A stretch of DNA of 5,669 bases from Methylomarinum sp. (GCA_013139755.1 WTAG01000703.1:1-5669), one strand, 5' to 3'; numbered from the stretch's first letter, positions 1-5,342 are shown. A program made the numbers and translations. Notes: generated from the sequence alone by a model not told the origin.

Positions 1-47
1 TCAGTACGTTCCTCTTCTGTCAGTTGCACAATGTATTTTTTAGCCAA
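1..47 (-). CDS. Partial IS630-family-like transposase, N-terminus only
   Basis: Read on the minus strand from a TTG at 47-45, the sequence gives M-A-K-K-Y-I-V-Q-L-T-E-E-E-R-T before the window edge. This is the style of start seen in IS630-family transposases, where a KKY-[IV]-V-x-L-T-x-E-E-R segment precedes the helix-turn-helix. An in-frame TAG (56-54) lies just upstream and no ATG is available, so TTG is the only sensible start. A purine-rich AAGGA lies immediately before it, closer than usual for a ribosome binding site. Only 15 codons are visible, so the family call rests on a short motif. If correct, one end of the insertion sequence, with its terminal repeat and TA target, should lie somewhere between 48 and about 110, directly beside hemP. 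I could not place that end. Confidence 0.5.
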   Translation of the reverse strand, partial: MAKKYIVQLTEEERT

Positions 48-115
48 GTCCTTCTAACCGCCGATAATATAGTAAATTGATTATATGGGGGCATTAGTAG
101 ACATATCAATGATGA

Positions 116-238
116 CTGAGTACTAGGCTTTCAAGTGATTTGTTGTTTAAACAGCAAAATAAAGTAATTATTGAACACTTGGGGGAAGAGTATGTTCTAC
201 GCATTACCCGTAGTGGAAAACTAATCCTTACTAAATAA
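116..238 (+). CDS. hemP: Hemin uptake protein HemP (start uncertain, possibly frameshifted)
   Basis: The frame ending at TAA 236-238 encodes L-S-S-D-L-L-F-K-Q-Q-N-K, then V-I-I-E-H-L-G-E-E-Y-V-L-R-I-T-R, then S-G-K-L-I-L-T-K at the C-terminus. This is the HemP/HmuP family core: an S-x-x-L-F start, a V-x-I-x-H-x-G-x-x-Y-x-L-R segment and the terminal G-K-L-I-L-T-K. Family members are usually about 40-60 residues and occur next to heme or iron receptors; related HmuP/HemP proteins act as regulators of heme-receptor expression. The start is a problem. An in-frame TGA lies at 113-115, leaving only CTG (116) or TTG (140). The obvious ATG codons at 109 and 112 are one frame off and stop at a TAG (124-126). 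Removing one base near 121 would give a normal M-M-T-E-T-R-L-S-S-D protein of 42 residues. The core identity is firm; intactness is not. A receptor gene follows 76 bp downstream. Confidence 0.82.
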   Translation: MSTRLSSDLLFKQQNKVIIEHLGEEYVLRITRSGKLILTK

Positions 239-250
239 CAATTTAATCAA

Positions 251-290
251 AGCCAGCCAAATCTGAGCAATAGCAGACCTAGCCAGCCAA
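251..290 (+). repeat. 10-bp direct repeat, 30-bp period, upstream of the receptor gene
   Basis: AGCCAGCCAA occurs at 251-260 and again at 281-290, so the two copies start exactly 30 bp apart, about three helical turns. This places them on the same DNA face. They lie between the hemP stop and the receptor ribosome binding site. A regulator binding site or an RNA element in the leader is possible, but nothing identifies a binding protein. Chance duplication of a 10-mer is also possible. Confidence 0.4.
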
Positions 291-303
291 TTCTTTTAAT
301 TTC

Positions 304-308
304 AGGAG
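304..308 (+). promoter_or_regulatory. Ribosome binding site of the receptor gene
   Basis: AGGAG sits 6 nt before the ATG at 315. An in-frame TAA at 297-299 excludes any earlier start, so this site fixes the N-terminus of the receptor. Confidence 0.8.
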
Positions 309-314
309 TTCTGG

Positions 315-2498
315 ATGGCCGGTCCTTTTTTATTTACACCTCAGCTTTGTTTTTTAAGCATAAGTTTGCTTTATGCATCAGTCATTATGGCTGAATCAAT
401 TAATCCAGATTCATTACAATTGGCCGAATTAATTCTGCCTGAGATACAAGTGACAGGAAATCAATCAGGACTTTATCATTACAGCCTGATGCCTGTTACC
501 GGTATTACCCGTGAGCAATTTGCAAACCAGCCAGACAACGGACGTTTAGGTGATGTGATTAATCGTTTGCCTGGCGTGTTTATGGGTGGCGCTCCTGGCG
601 AAAATAAGGATATTCGTTTGCGTGGCATGGATAAGGAGTTTACCCGTTTTGAATTTGACGGTCTGCAATTGCCAGGTGGAGGTGAGAAACGCGAGTTTCA
701 GGTTAACCGTATTTCCCCCTTTGCCATTGGCGAATTAAAAATCCTGCGTAATGCCACTGCCGAATATGAAAGCGACGGGATTGCCGGACGGATAACAGCA
801 GACTTGCGAGCAATTCCTGATCAGTTCAAGCTGGATTTTAAAGGTATGGCGGGTGGTATTGATACTATTGATGGCGAACAAAGAGCGGTCAGCCTGGCGG
901 TGGGCGACCGTTATAATGACAGATTCGGCTTTAATCTATTTCTGGACTATAACCGTTTTCCGCTGGAAAAACGAAAAATAAAAGACAAGTTCAAAGCAGA
1001 CGGCTCTTTGAAAGAACGGGAAACCGAAACTGAGGACAAGCCTGGCGACAGTTACAATGCCTTGCTGGATGCGGTATGGATGTATGATGATGGCGAGGTT
1101 CATTTTAAACCGATGTGGTTTAACCTGGATGAAGACAAAGATATGACCAAGCTAAAAATCCAACCGGGCAAAGACCCGTCACTGGAAGCTGAACAAGAAG
1201 ATAAAAATGCTAGAACCTGGGGAGGTACACTGGCACAAATTCATCGTTTTGAAAATGGCGGATTACTGGAATCAGATTTCAGTTATATCAAGGGCAGTGA
1301 AGACAAAGACAAGAAAAAAACGGCATTCAAACAAAAAAATGGCATCTTTGAGCTGGACAAAACCGAAGTGGAAGATGAAACCAAGGAAGACATGTTTTAT
1401 CAGGTTCGCTCAAAAGTCACCGTGCCATTTACTTTGGGTGTTCCTCATACACTCAAAACTGGTTTTCATTTTCGCTTTAGGGATCGCTTTCGTAACAAGG
1501 ATAAAATAGAAATCAAAGCCGATGGCAAACAAACCGACAAGACTACGCCTAAAGACAATTATAAAATTGAAGAAAATTACTGGGCGGGGTTCATCCAGGA
1601 TGAATTGAATATAACCCAGGATCTTGCCTGGGGCTTGGGATTGCGTGTAGAGCATGTCAGGCAAAAAGCCGCATCAGGAGATGGCGTGAGCCAGATTACC
1701 CAGTTTACCGATTTTAACCCCTCAACTCATCTGCGTTATAGTCTATCCAGTCAATGGACAGTGCATGGTGCAGTATCACGTAGCCTTAACCGGCCAAAGT
1801 TTGATGAACTGGCGCCGTTTGAAAACGAAAAAAATGATCGCTTTGTACTCGGTAATCCTGATCTGCAACCGGCTGCTTCCATCAATTATGATGTTGGCAT
1901 TAGCTATAATATTGATAATCTAATGTTGGCCGTTAATTTGTTTCATAAAGACATTAAAGATGTGATTGAAGAGGTGGATAGCGGAGAGGATAGAGACGGT
2001 AAAGATATTTTTCGGGTTGAAAATGTCGGTGATGGCTGGACCCGGGGTATCGAACTGGAACAGCGAGTGCAACTGGACTTTCTGCATTCAAGCCTGGAAG
2101 GGTTAACTTTATGGGGTAATGAAAGCCTGCTGGATTCTGAACTGAGAGACAAAAATGGTATAAAACGCAAACTTAATGAACAGCCTGATTTAATTGCCAA
2201 CTTTGGTATCGAATATCAACTGGCTGCAACCGGAACACGTTTTAATGTGACGGCAAAATTTCGCGACCAGATAGAAAAAGTCAAGGAACAAGGTGAAAAG
2301 GAACTGGAACGGTCTCAGTGGAGTCTTGATTTTACTGTCCGTCAGGAACTGGTAAAAGATACCGAATTATTCTTTAATGCGCTGAATTTATTCGATACAA
2401 AAAAACAAAAAAGTAAATCCAAAAGCAATGGCGAACAGGAACTGGAAACCGAATCCACAGGGCGTGTATTCATGGTGGGTATTCAAACTCATTTTTAA
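315..2498 (+). CDS. TonB-dependent outer-membrane receptor (iron/heme-type, ligand unknown)
   Basis: This 727-residue protein is the usual length for a TonB-dependent receptor. Residues 1-26 form a secretion signal (hydrophobic L11-M25, probable cleavage at I-M-A/E-S); unusually it has no Lys or Arg before the hydrophobic stretch. A TonB-box-like L-P-E-I-Q-V-T-G follows at 41-48. The plug domain spans about 55-165, with L-G-D-V-I-N-R-L-P-G-V at 78-88 and I-R-L-R-G-M at 100-105. The rest is a beta-barrel with alternating strands, ending in the expected aromatic residue (G-I-Q-T-H-F). A barrel segment S-R-S-L-N-R-P-K-F-D-E-L (488-499) followed by L-G-N-P-D-L-Q-P (512-519) corresponds to the region that carries FRAP and NPNL motifs in heme receptors, but the FRAP motif itself is absent. 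Predicted outer loops are strikingly rich in Lys, Asp and Glu. Ligand assignment to heme or a ferric chelate rests on the neighbours, hemP upstream and a reductase pair downstream, and is inference. Confidence 0.93.
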   Translation: MAGPFLFTPQLCFLSISLLYASVIMAESINPDSLQLAELILPEIQVTGNQSGLYHYSLMPVTGITREQFANQPDNGRLGDVINRLPGVFMGGAPGENKDIRLRGMDKEFTRFEFDGLQLPGGGEKREFQVNRISPFAIGELKILRNATAEYESDGIAGRITADLRAIPDQFKLDFKGMAGGIDTIDGEQRAVSLAVGDRYNDRFGFNLFLDYNRFPLEKRKIKDKFKADGSLKERETETEDKPGDSYNALLDAVWMYDDGEVHFKPMWFNLDEDKDMTKLKIQPGKDPSLEAEQEDKNARTWGGTLAQIHRFENGGLLESDFSYIKGSEDKDKKKTAFKQKNGIFELDKTEVEDETKEDMFYQVRSKVTVPFTLGVPHTLKTGFHFRFRDRFRNKDKIEIKADGKQTDKTTPKDNYKIEENYWAGFIQDELNITQDLAWGLGLRVEHVRQKAASGDGVSQITQFTDFNPSTHLRYSLSSQWTVHGAVSRSLNRPKFDELAPFENEKNDRFVLGNPDLQPAASINYDVGISYNIDNLMLAVNLFHKDIKDVIEEVDSGEDRDGKDIFRVENVGDGWTRGIELEQRVQLDFLHSSLEGLTLWGNESLLDSELRDKNGIKRKLNEQPDLIANFGIEYQLAATGTRFNVTAKFRDQIEKVKEQGEKELERSQWSLDFTVRQELVKDTELFFNALNLFDTKKQKSKSKSNGEQELETESTGRVFMVGIQTHF

Positions 2499-2570
2499 TG
2501 TATAAACAACAGGCGTTGTAGACTGAACTTCAATCCGCCATGATAAATTTTATAGGTAACAAACAAATTG

Positions 2571-3251
2571 ATGAAAACACCTACATTTAGTGCCCGTAGC
2601 TGGCATAACTGGATCAGTATTGCATTGGTTATCCCCTTATTCATTATTGCCATTACCTCATTGTTTATGGCGCATGAAAAAAGCCTGGATTTAAAAAGTC
2701 TAAGCTGGGGGGCGCAGACGCCGGAAATCAGGAGTGTGCTCTATGGCAAACACGATTTGTTAATGCTGGCCAGTAAGGATGATGTTTATGAATGGATAGA
2801 TAATCGTCTACAAGCTATTCCCGCTTTGCAGGGATTGGAGGCTAGATTTATCAAGGTGTTAGCAGATTCCAGTATTTTAATCGCAGGAAAAGGCGGCTTA
2901 TGGTTGCGACATTCAGATCAGAAATGGCGGCAAAAATATGCAGGGGATATTCATGGTCTACAAATTATCAGCGATGGTCACTGGCTGATCGTCGACAAGA
3001 ATGTCGGCACCATGTTGAGTACTGATCAAGGTGGGCATTGGCAACAGGATAGTAAAGTAGCCGCATTGCTGGAACAGTTACCCGCAAGACCCTATAATCT
3101 GGAAAAACTGATACACGATCTGCATACTGGCAAAGCATTTTTTGGTAAACATCTGGAATGGATATGGATTGATGTACTAGCTCTGGTGCTAGGCTTTCTG
3201 TGTTTAACGGGGGCTTATATATGGTGGAAATCGCAATATAATAAACAATGA
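2571..3251 (+). CDS. PepSY-TM-like inner-membrane protein with Asp-box periplasmic domain
   Basis: The protein has 226 residues from the ATG at 2571. A TTG directly before it (2568) is possible but less likely; a weak AGGT at 2554-2557 is the nearest ribosome binding site. One helix spans about 15-34 (after S-W-H-N-W) and a second about 197-220. The end, L-I-H-D-L-H-T-G-K followed by the helix and T-G-A-Y-I-W-W-K, is typical of the last part of PepSY-associated TM proteins, many of which serve iron-siderophore reduction. Basic residues put both ends in the cytoplasm and about 160 residues in the periplasm. That part has no evident PepSY domain. It has short beta-like segments and an exact Asp-box S-T-D-Q-G-G-H-W (150-157). 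His12, His35, His182 and His185 lie near the membrane faces and could ligate heme. The stop overlaps the next start by 4 bp (ATGA), indicating translational coupling to the reductase. I infer an electron-transfer partner. Confidence 0.72.
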   Translation: MKTPTFSARSWHNWISIALVIPLFIIAITSLFMAHEKSLDLKSLSWGAQTPEIRSVLYGKHDLLMLASKDDVYEWIDNRLQAIPALQGLEARFIKVLADSSILIAGKGGLWLRHSDQKWRQKYAGDIHGLQIISDGHWLIVDKNVGTMLSTDQGGHWQQDSKVAALLEQLPARPYNLEKLIHDLHTGKAFFGKHLEWIWIDVLALVLGFLCLTGAYIWWKSQYNKQ

Positions 3252-4360
3252 TCTGGTTACTGATCGTTGCTGCTGGCATCGGGCTGTTATGGCTTACTGT
3301 TGTGTTCGTGCATGGTTTGATTTGTTATGCACACTGGCGGTGGCAAAAACGACGGCGGCGATTACAAAATATGCCCTTGCCTCTAAGGGTAATTCATCGA
3401 TATGATTTTAACGATCAGCGTTTTATGGTGCGTCTGGCGGCATTAGATAACGCAGCTTTACCTAAATTCAATCCGGGACAGTTTTTAACTATCTGTATCG
3501 CTCTGGAAAACAGCTCATTAATCAGCAAACGCCGTTATTCCATCAGTAACTGGCAACGCCACCCCCGTTTTTATGAATTATGTATAAAACGGCTAGCGGA
3601 TGGCAAGGTTTCCAGTCGATTATTTGATGCCCTGCAAACAGGGACTGAAGTCTCGATTTTACCACCTGATGGTGTTGCTTTTCCTGTTTTGAAAAATCAA
3701 TCTGAAGTTGTTTTAATGGCAGGTGGTGTGGGCATTTCTCCAGTGCGTTCAATCGTCCATTTTTTATCGCAACAAAGCAGAAACACAAAGATTAGTTTAT
3801 TTTATTCCGCTGCTAAACGGCATGATCTTTGTTATCTGCAGGAATTTACTGAATTATCCAGAGAATTGGAAAATTTCTTTTTTTATCCTACATTGACCCA
3901 ACGGGAGTCAGATTGGCCAGGACTAACAGGAAGGCTATCTGTAACAAGCATTATGGATTCAGTGTCTGATACTGAGCGGGCAACTTTTATATTGTGTGGT
4001 CCAGACACTATGCAACAGAGCTTAATAACAGCGTTGCAAAAAAAAGGCATCAGCCCATCCCAGATTCATTTTGAACGTTTTGGAGCGGGTAAAACAACAA
4101 ATGCAGACCAAGCTTTTAATATTCAATTAGAATCTGGCAAACAGTTTCAGTTTGATACCCAACCGACTCTGCTTAGTGCGATGGAAGATAATAATATTAA
4201 TATTACCAGCAGTTGCCGCACTGGAGAGTGTGGCGATTGTCGGATTCAGCTACTGGAAGGCAAGGTAACACAATTAAATCCAGCAATGGTTAAGCTGTCA
4301 GATAATGAAATACTGCCTTGTTGCTGTGTACCGGCCAGCCATCTAAAAATTGCTCTTTAG
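3248..4360 (+). CDS. Membrane-anchored NAD(P)H oxidoreductase with FAD and plant-type 2Fe-2S ferredoxin domains
   Basis: The 370-residue protein starts with one helix (about 3-27) followed by W-R-W-Q-K-R-R-R-R, which holds the rest in the cytoplasm. An FAD-binding barrel follows (about 45-145) with the R-R-Y-S flavin motif at 95-98. A nucleotide-binding domain (about 150-280) has G-G-V-G-I-S-P at 159-165, C-G-P-D-T-M at 250-255 and I-H-F-E-R-F-G at 273-279. The C-terminal 2Fe-2S domain has Cys323, Cys328 and Cys331 (CX4CX2C) plus a C-C-C triplet at 358-360 supplying the fourth ligand. Electrons should pass from NAD(P)H to FAD to the iron-sulfur cluster, as in oxygenase and CDP-6-deoxyglucoseen-reductase-type reductases. 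The gene begins inside the previous stop with no clear ribosome binding site, so its translation is probably coupled. A membrane anchor and the receptor/PepSY-like context suggest it reduces imported iron or heme, not an oxygenase. That role is inferred. Confidence 0.9.
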   Translation: MIWLLIVAAGIGLLWLTVVFVHGLICYAHWRWQKRRRRLQNMPLPLRVIHRYDFNDQRFMVRLAALDNAALPKFNPGQFLTICIALENSSLISKRRYSISNWQRHPRFYELCIKRLADGKVSSRLFDALQTGTEVSILPPDGVAFPVLKNQSEVVLMAGGVGISPVRSIVHFLSQQSRNTKISLFYSAAKRHDLCYLQEFTELSRELENFFFYPTLTQRESDWPGLTGRLSVTSIMDSVSDTERATFILCGPDTMQQSLITALQKKGISPSQIHFERFGAGKTTNADQAFNIQLESGKQFQFDTQPTLLSAMEDNNINITSSCRTGECGDCRIQLLEGKVTQLNPAMVKLSDNEILPCCCVPASHLKIAL

Positions 4361-4363
4361 GAA

Positions 4364-4384
4364 CTGTATTCATAATTAATACAG
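4364..4384 (+). terminator. Weak hairpin just after the operon, possible terminator
   Basis: CTGTATT (4364-4370) and AATACAG (4378-4384) pair perfectly around a 7-nt loop, 3 nt after the reductase stop. The stem is AT-rich and the nearest T-run (4397-4401) is 12 nt downstream, so it is not a canonical intrinsic terminator. It could be a 3'-end processing or stability hairpin. Confidence 0.35.
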
Positions 4385-4580
4385 CAATAAGGACTATTTT
4401 TATACGAGTAATAGAAAGGATACCCTGAAATGCGAAGCGCACCAGCAGTATTGTTTTAAAGATGTTTAAAACTCAGTCCTTTCCAGAAAGTAAAAAAGGC
4501 AAGGGTCAAGTCGCACGCCGTTACCTGCAATCAATCTAGCAGGCTCAAGTTCCATCTGGGGAATTACTCATTCTGCTGCG

Positions 4581-4614
4581 GAGCAGTGTATGAGAAATTA
4601 TGTACTGTAAGTTC
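4581..4614 (+). ncRNA. Group II intron domain V-like hairpin, probably a degenerate remnant
   Basis: These 34 nt begin GAGC and end GUUC, the paired ends of group II intron domain V, and 34 nt is the classic domain V length. The arms CAGUGUAUGA (4584-4593) and UUAUGUACUG (4598-4607) form ten pairs including wobbles, closed by a GAAA tetraloop. Against this, the usual 2-nt bulge position is not preserved, the tetraloop is offset by one base, and no intron-encoded reverse transcriptase lies upstream. It could be a decayed 3' fragment or coincidence. Confidence 0.25.
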
Positions 4615-4692
4615 CGTGAAGGCAAAGCTACAGGCCGTAATGTAAGTGAATCTGTATTAGCCTCGTTAACCTATTAAGAATGTTACCCCTCT

Positions 4693-4701
4693 GACTTGAA
4701 G
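4693..4701 (+). repeat. Left copy of 9-bp target-site duplication
   Basis: GACTTGAAG here is repeated exactly at 5033-5041. Each copy directly abuts the outer end of a 17-bp terminal inverted repeat, as expected for a 9-bp target duplication made on insertion. Confidence 0.85.
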
Positions 4702-4750
4702 CATAGGTATCTACACAATTTATGCAAATAACAATAATTAGGAGCTTGTG

Positions 4751-4790
4751 CTCTTAAGCCCTCGCCCCGGCGGGGAGAGGGTTGGGGCGA
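4751..4790 (+). repeat. REP-like hairpin unit 1 inside the MITE
   Basis: CCCTC (4759-4763) pairs with GAGGG (4777-4781) and CCCC (4765-4768) with GGGG (4772-4775), leaving a G/A mismatch and a GGC loop. The unit starts CTCTTAAGCCCTC and contains GGAGAGGGTTGGG; both 13-mers recur in unit 2. CCCTCTCC...GGAGAGGGTTGGG elements are common dispersed repeats in proteobacterial genomes. Confidence 0.7.
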
Positions 4791-4829
4791 CACTGCCATT
4801 AAGTAAGAGGTTTAAGAAAATATTTTTTG

Positions 4830-4872
4830 CTCCTCTTAAGCCCTCTCCTGATGGAGAGGGTTGGGTGAGGAG
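4830..4872 (+). repeat. REP-like hairpin unit 2 inside the MITE
   Basis: CCCTCTCC (4841-4848) pairs perfectly with GGAGAGGG (4853-4860) around a TGAT loop. An outer pair, CTCCTC (4830-4835) with GAGGAG (4867-4872), extends the structure. It shares 13-bp blocks with unit 1 (CTCTTAAGCCCTC at 4833-4845, GGAGAGGGTTGGG at 4853-4865). A third, inverted copy of the first block lies at 4924-4936. Confidence 0.72.
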
Positions 4873-5032
4873 AAATTAAAATAAACTCTTTTCGCCATTA
4901 ACTTAATGGCAGTGACTTGGGACGAGGGCTTAAGAGCAAGCATTGTCACTAAAAATTCCTAAGCTTAAGGGCATTATCTCTTTGTCCCTAATTCTGTATA
5001 GCAAAAAGAAAATACTTGTGTAGATACCTATG

Positions 5033-5041
5033 GACTTGAAG
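5033..5041 (+). repeat. Right copy of 9-bp target-site duplication
   Basis: GACTTGAAG abuts the right terminal inverted repeat and matches 4693-4701 exactly. It completes the target duplication of the 331-bp element. Confidence 0.85.
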
Positions 5042-5197
5042 GGGGAAGCAGCTATTACCCGTTTATTTAACAATGAGTGGAACAGGTAAATTCTTCGGGA
5101 CTATTAATAGTGGCATGTAGCGGAAGATTGATTGTGTAGGGTGGGTCGATCCAATATGGTGGTGTTTGCAGCACAAACGGATTCATATAAGCGAAAT
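5042..5197. other. Non-coding stretch between the MITE and the 3' repeat
   Basis: No gene is visible. Joining 4701 to 5042 (removing the element and one target copy) keeps one frame open from after the TAA at 4675-4677 to the TAA at 5087-5089, reading P-S-D-L-K-G-E-A-A-I-T-R-L-F-N-N-E-W-N-R. This could be a decayed gene that the element interrupted, but I do not recognise it. GTAGGGTGGGTCGA near 5140 resembles half of a dispersed repeat, with no inverted partner seen. Confidence 0.4.
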
Positions 5198-5342
5198 AAA
5201 CTTCTTCCATTTATAGCCAGCTATTATCAACTTATGGGTCATAAAATCTCCCTTATTAAATCCATTTATCCACATCACAGCTTATCAAGAGCTTAGCCCC
5301 AATAATTTCCCAGTTAAATCCACTCACCATAACGACTAATGC
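5198..5342 (+). repeat. Long direct repeat, copy 1
   Basis: This copy matches 5526-5669 at an offset of 328, then 327 bp. The first ~65 bp are clearly related but diverged: AAACTTC-[T/A]-TCCATTTATAG, then roughly 70% identity by eye. The last 79 bp (5264-5342) are identical to 5591-5669. The repeat carries a perfect DnaA-box 9-mer at 5266-5274 and a 6-bp direct repeat, AGCTTA, with an 11-nt period. No coding function is evident. Confidence 0.85.
5266..5274 (+). other. DnaA-box 9-mer (TTATCCACA)
   Basis: This is an exact match to the strong DnaA box TTATNCACA, within repeat copy 1. The role is unproven. It is one of three identical 9-mers in the last ~410 bp. Confidence 0.5.

Larger units (their letters stand above)
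4361..4692. other. Non-coding stretch between the operon and the MITE-like element
   Basis: No open frame of useful length is present on either strand. The stretch holds the terminator-like hairpin near its start, a perfect AT-rich hairpin GTTTTAAA-GATG-TTTAAAAC at 4453-4472, and an intron-domain-V-like hairpin at 4581-4614. A short plus-strand frame from ATG 4600 stops at 4675-4677. It may be decayed coding sequence, but I do not recognise it. Confidence 0.5.
4702..5032. mobile_element. 331-bp MITE-like non-autonomous insertion with 17-bp terminal inverted repeats
   Basis: CATAGGTATCTACACAA at 4702-4718 is the perfect reverse complement of TTGTGTAGATACCTATG at 5016-5032. Both ends are bordered by the 9-bp direct repeat GACTTGAAG. 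Terminal repeats plus an intact target duplication show insertion by a DDE-type transposase. There is no transposase gene inside, so the element must have been moved in trans. Nine-base duplications are known for several families, including IS4, IS1 and IS5-like elements; I cannot assign the family from the ends alone. Inside are two more perfect inverted pairs: GCTCTTAAGCCCTCG (4750-4764) with 4923-4937, and CACTGCCATTAAGT (4791-4804) with 4901-4914. These make the whole element one nested palindrome that could fold into a long stem. The identical target copies suggest insertion is not ancient. Confidence 0.88.

Noticed and set aside
63..86. Possible Fur box (GATAATAT...ATTATAT) upstream of hemP
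   Set aside because: Best alignment to the 19-bp Fur consensus gives only about 9 matches, no better than expected in AT-rich DNA, despite the attractive context.
77..106. Sigma-70 promoter using TTGATT as -35
   Set aside because: No acceptable -10 hexamer at 16-18 bp spacing; GACATA/ACATAT are too poor to claim.
1207..1509. Plus-strand open frame inside the receptor gene
   Set aside because: Out-of-frame shadow of a strongly supported receptor coding sequence, with no protein-like features of its own.
2506..2519. ACAAC-AGGC-GTTGT hairpin between receptor and PepSY-like gene
   Set aside because: Only a 5-bp stem with no T-run; compatible with chance and not evidence against a single operon.
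2968..3279. Minus-strand open frame over the PepSY-like gene end
   Set aside because: Antisense shadow of two well-supported overlapping genes.
4453..4472. GTTTTAAA/TTTAAAAC hairpin as an intrinsic terminator
   Set aside because: The stem is perfect but almost all A/T, with no T-run after it; listed only as a structure in the intergenic stretch.
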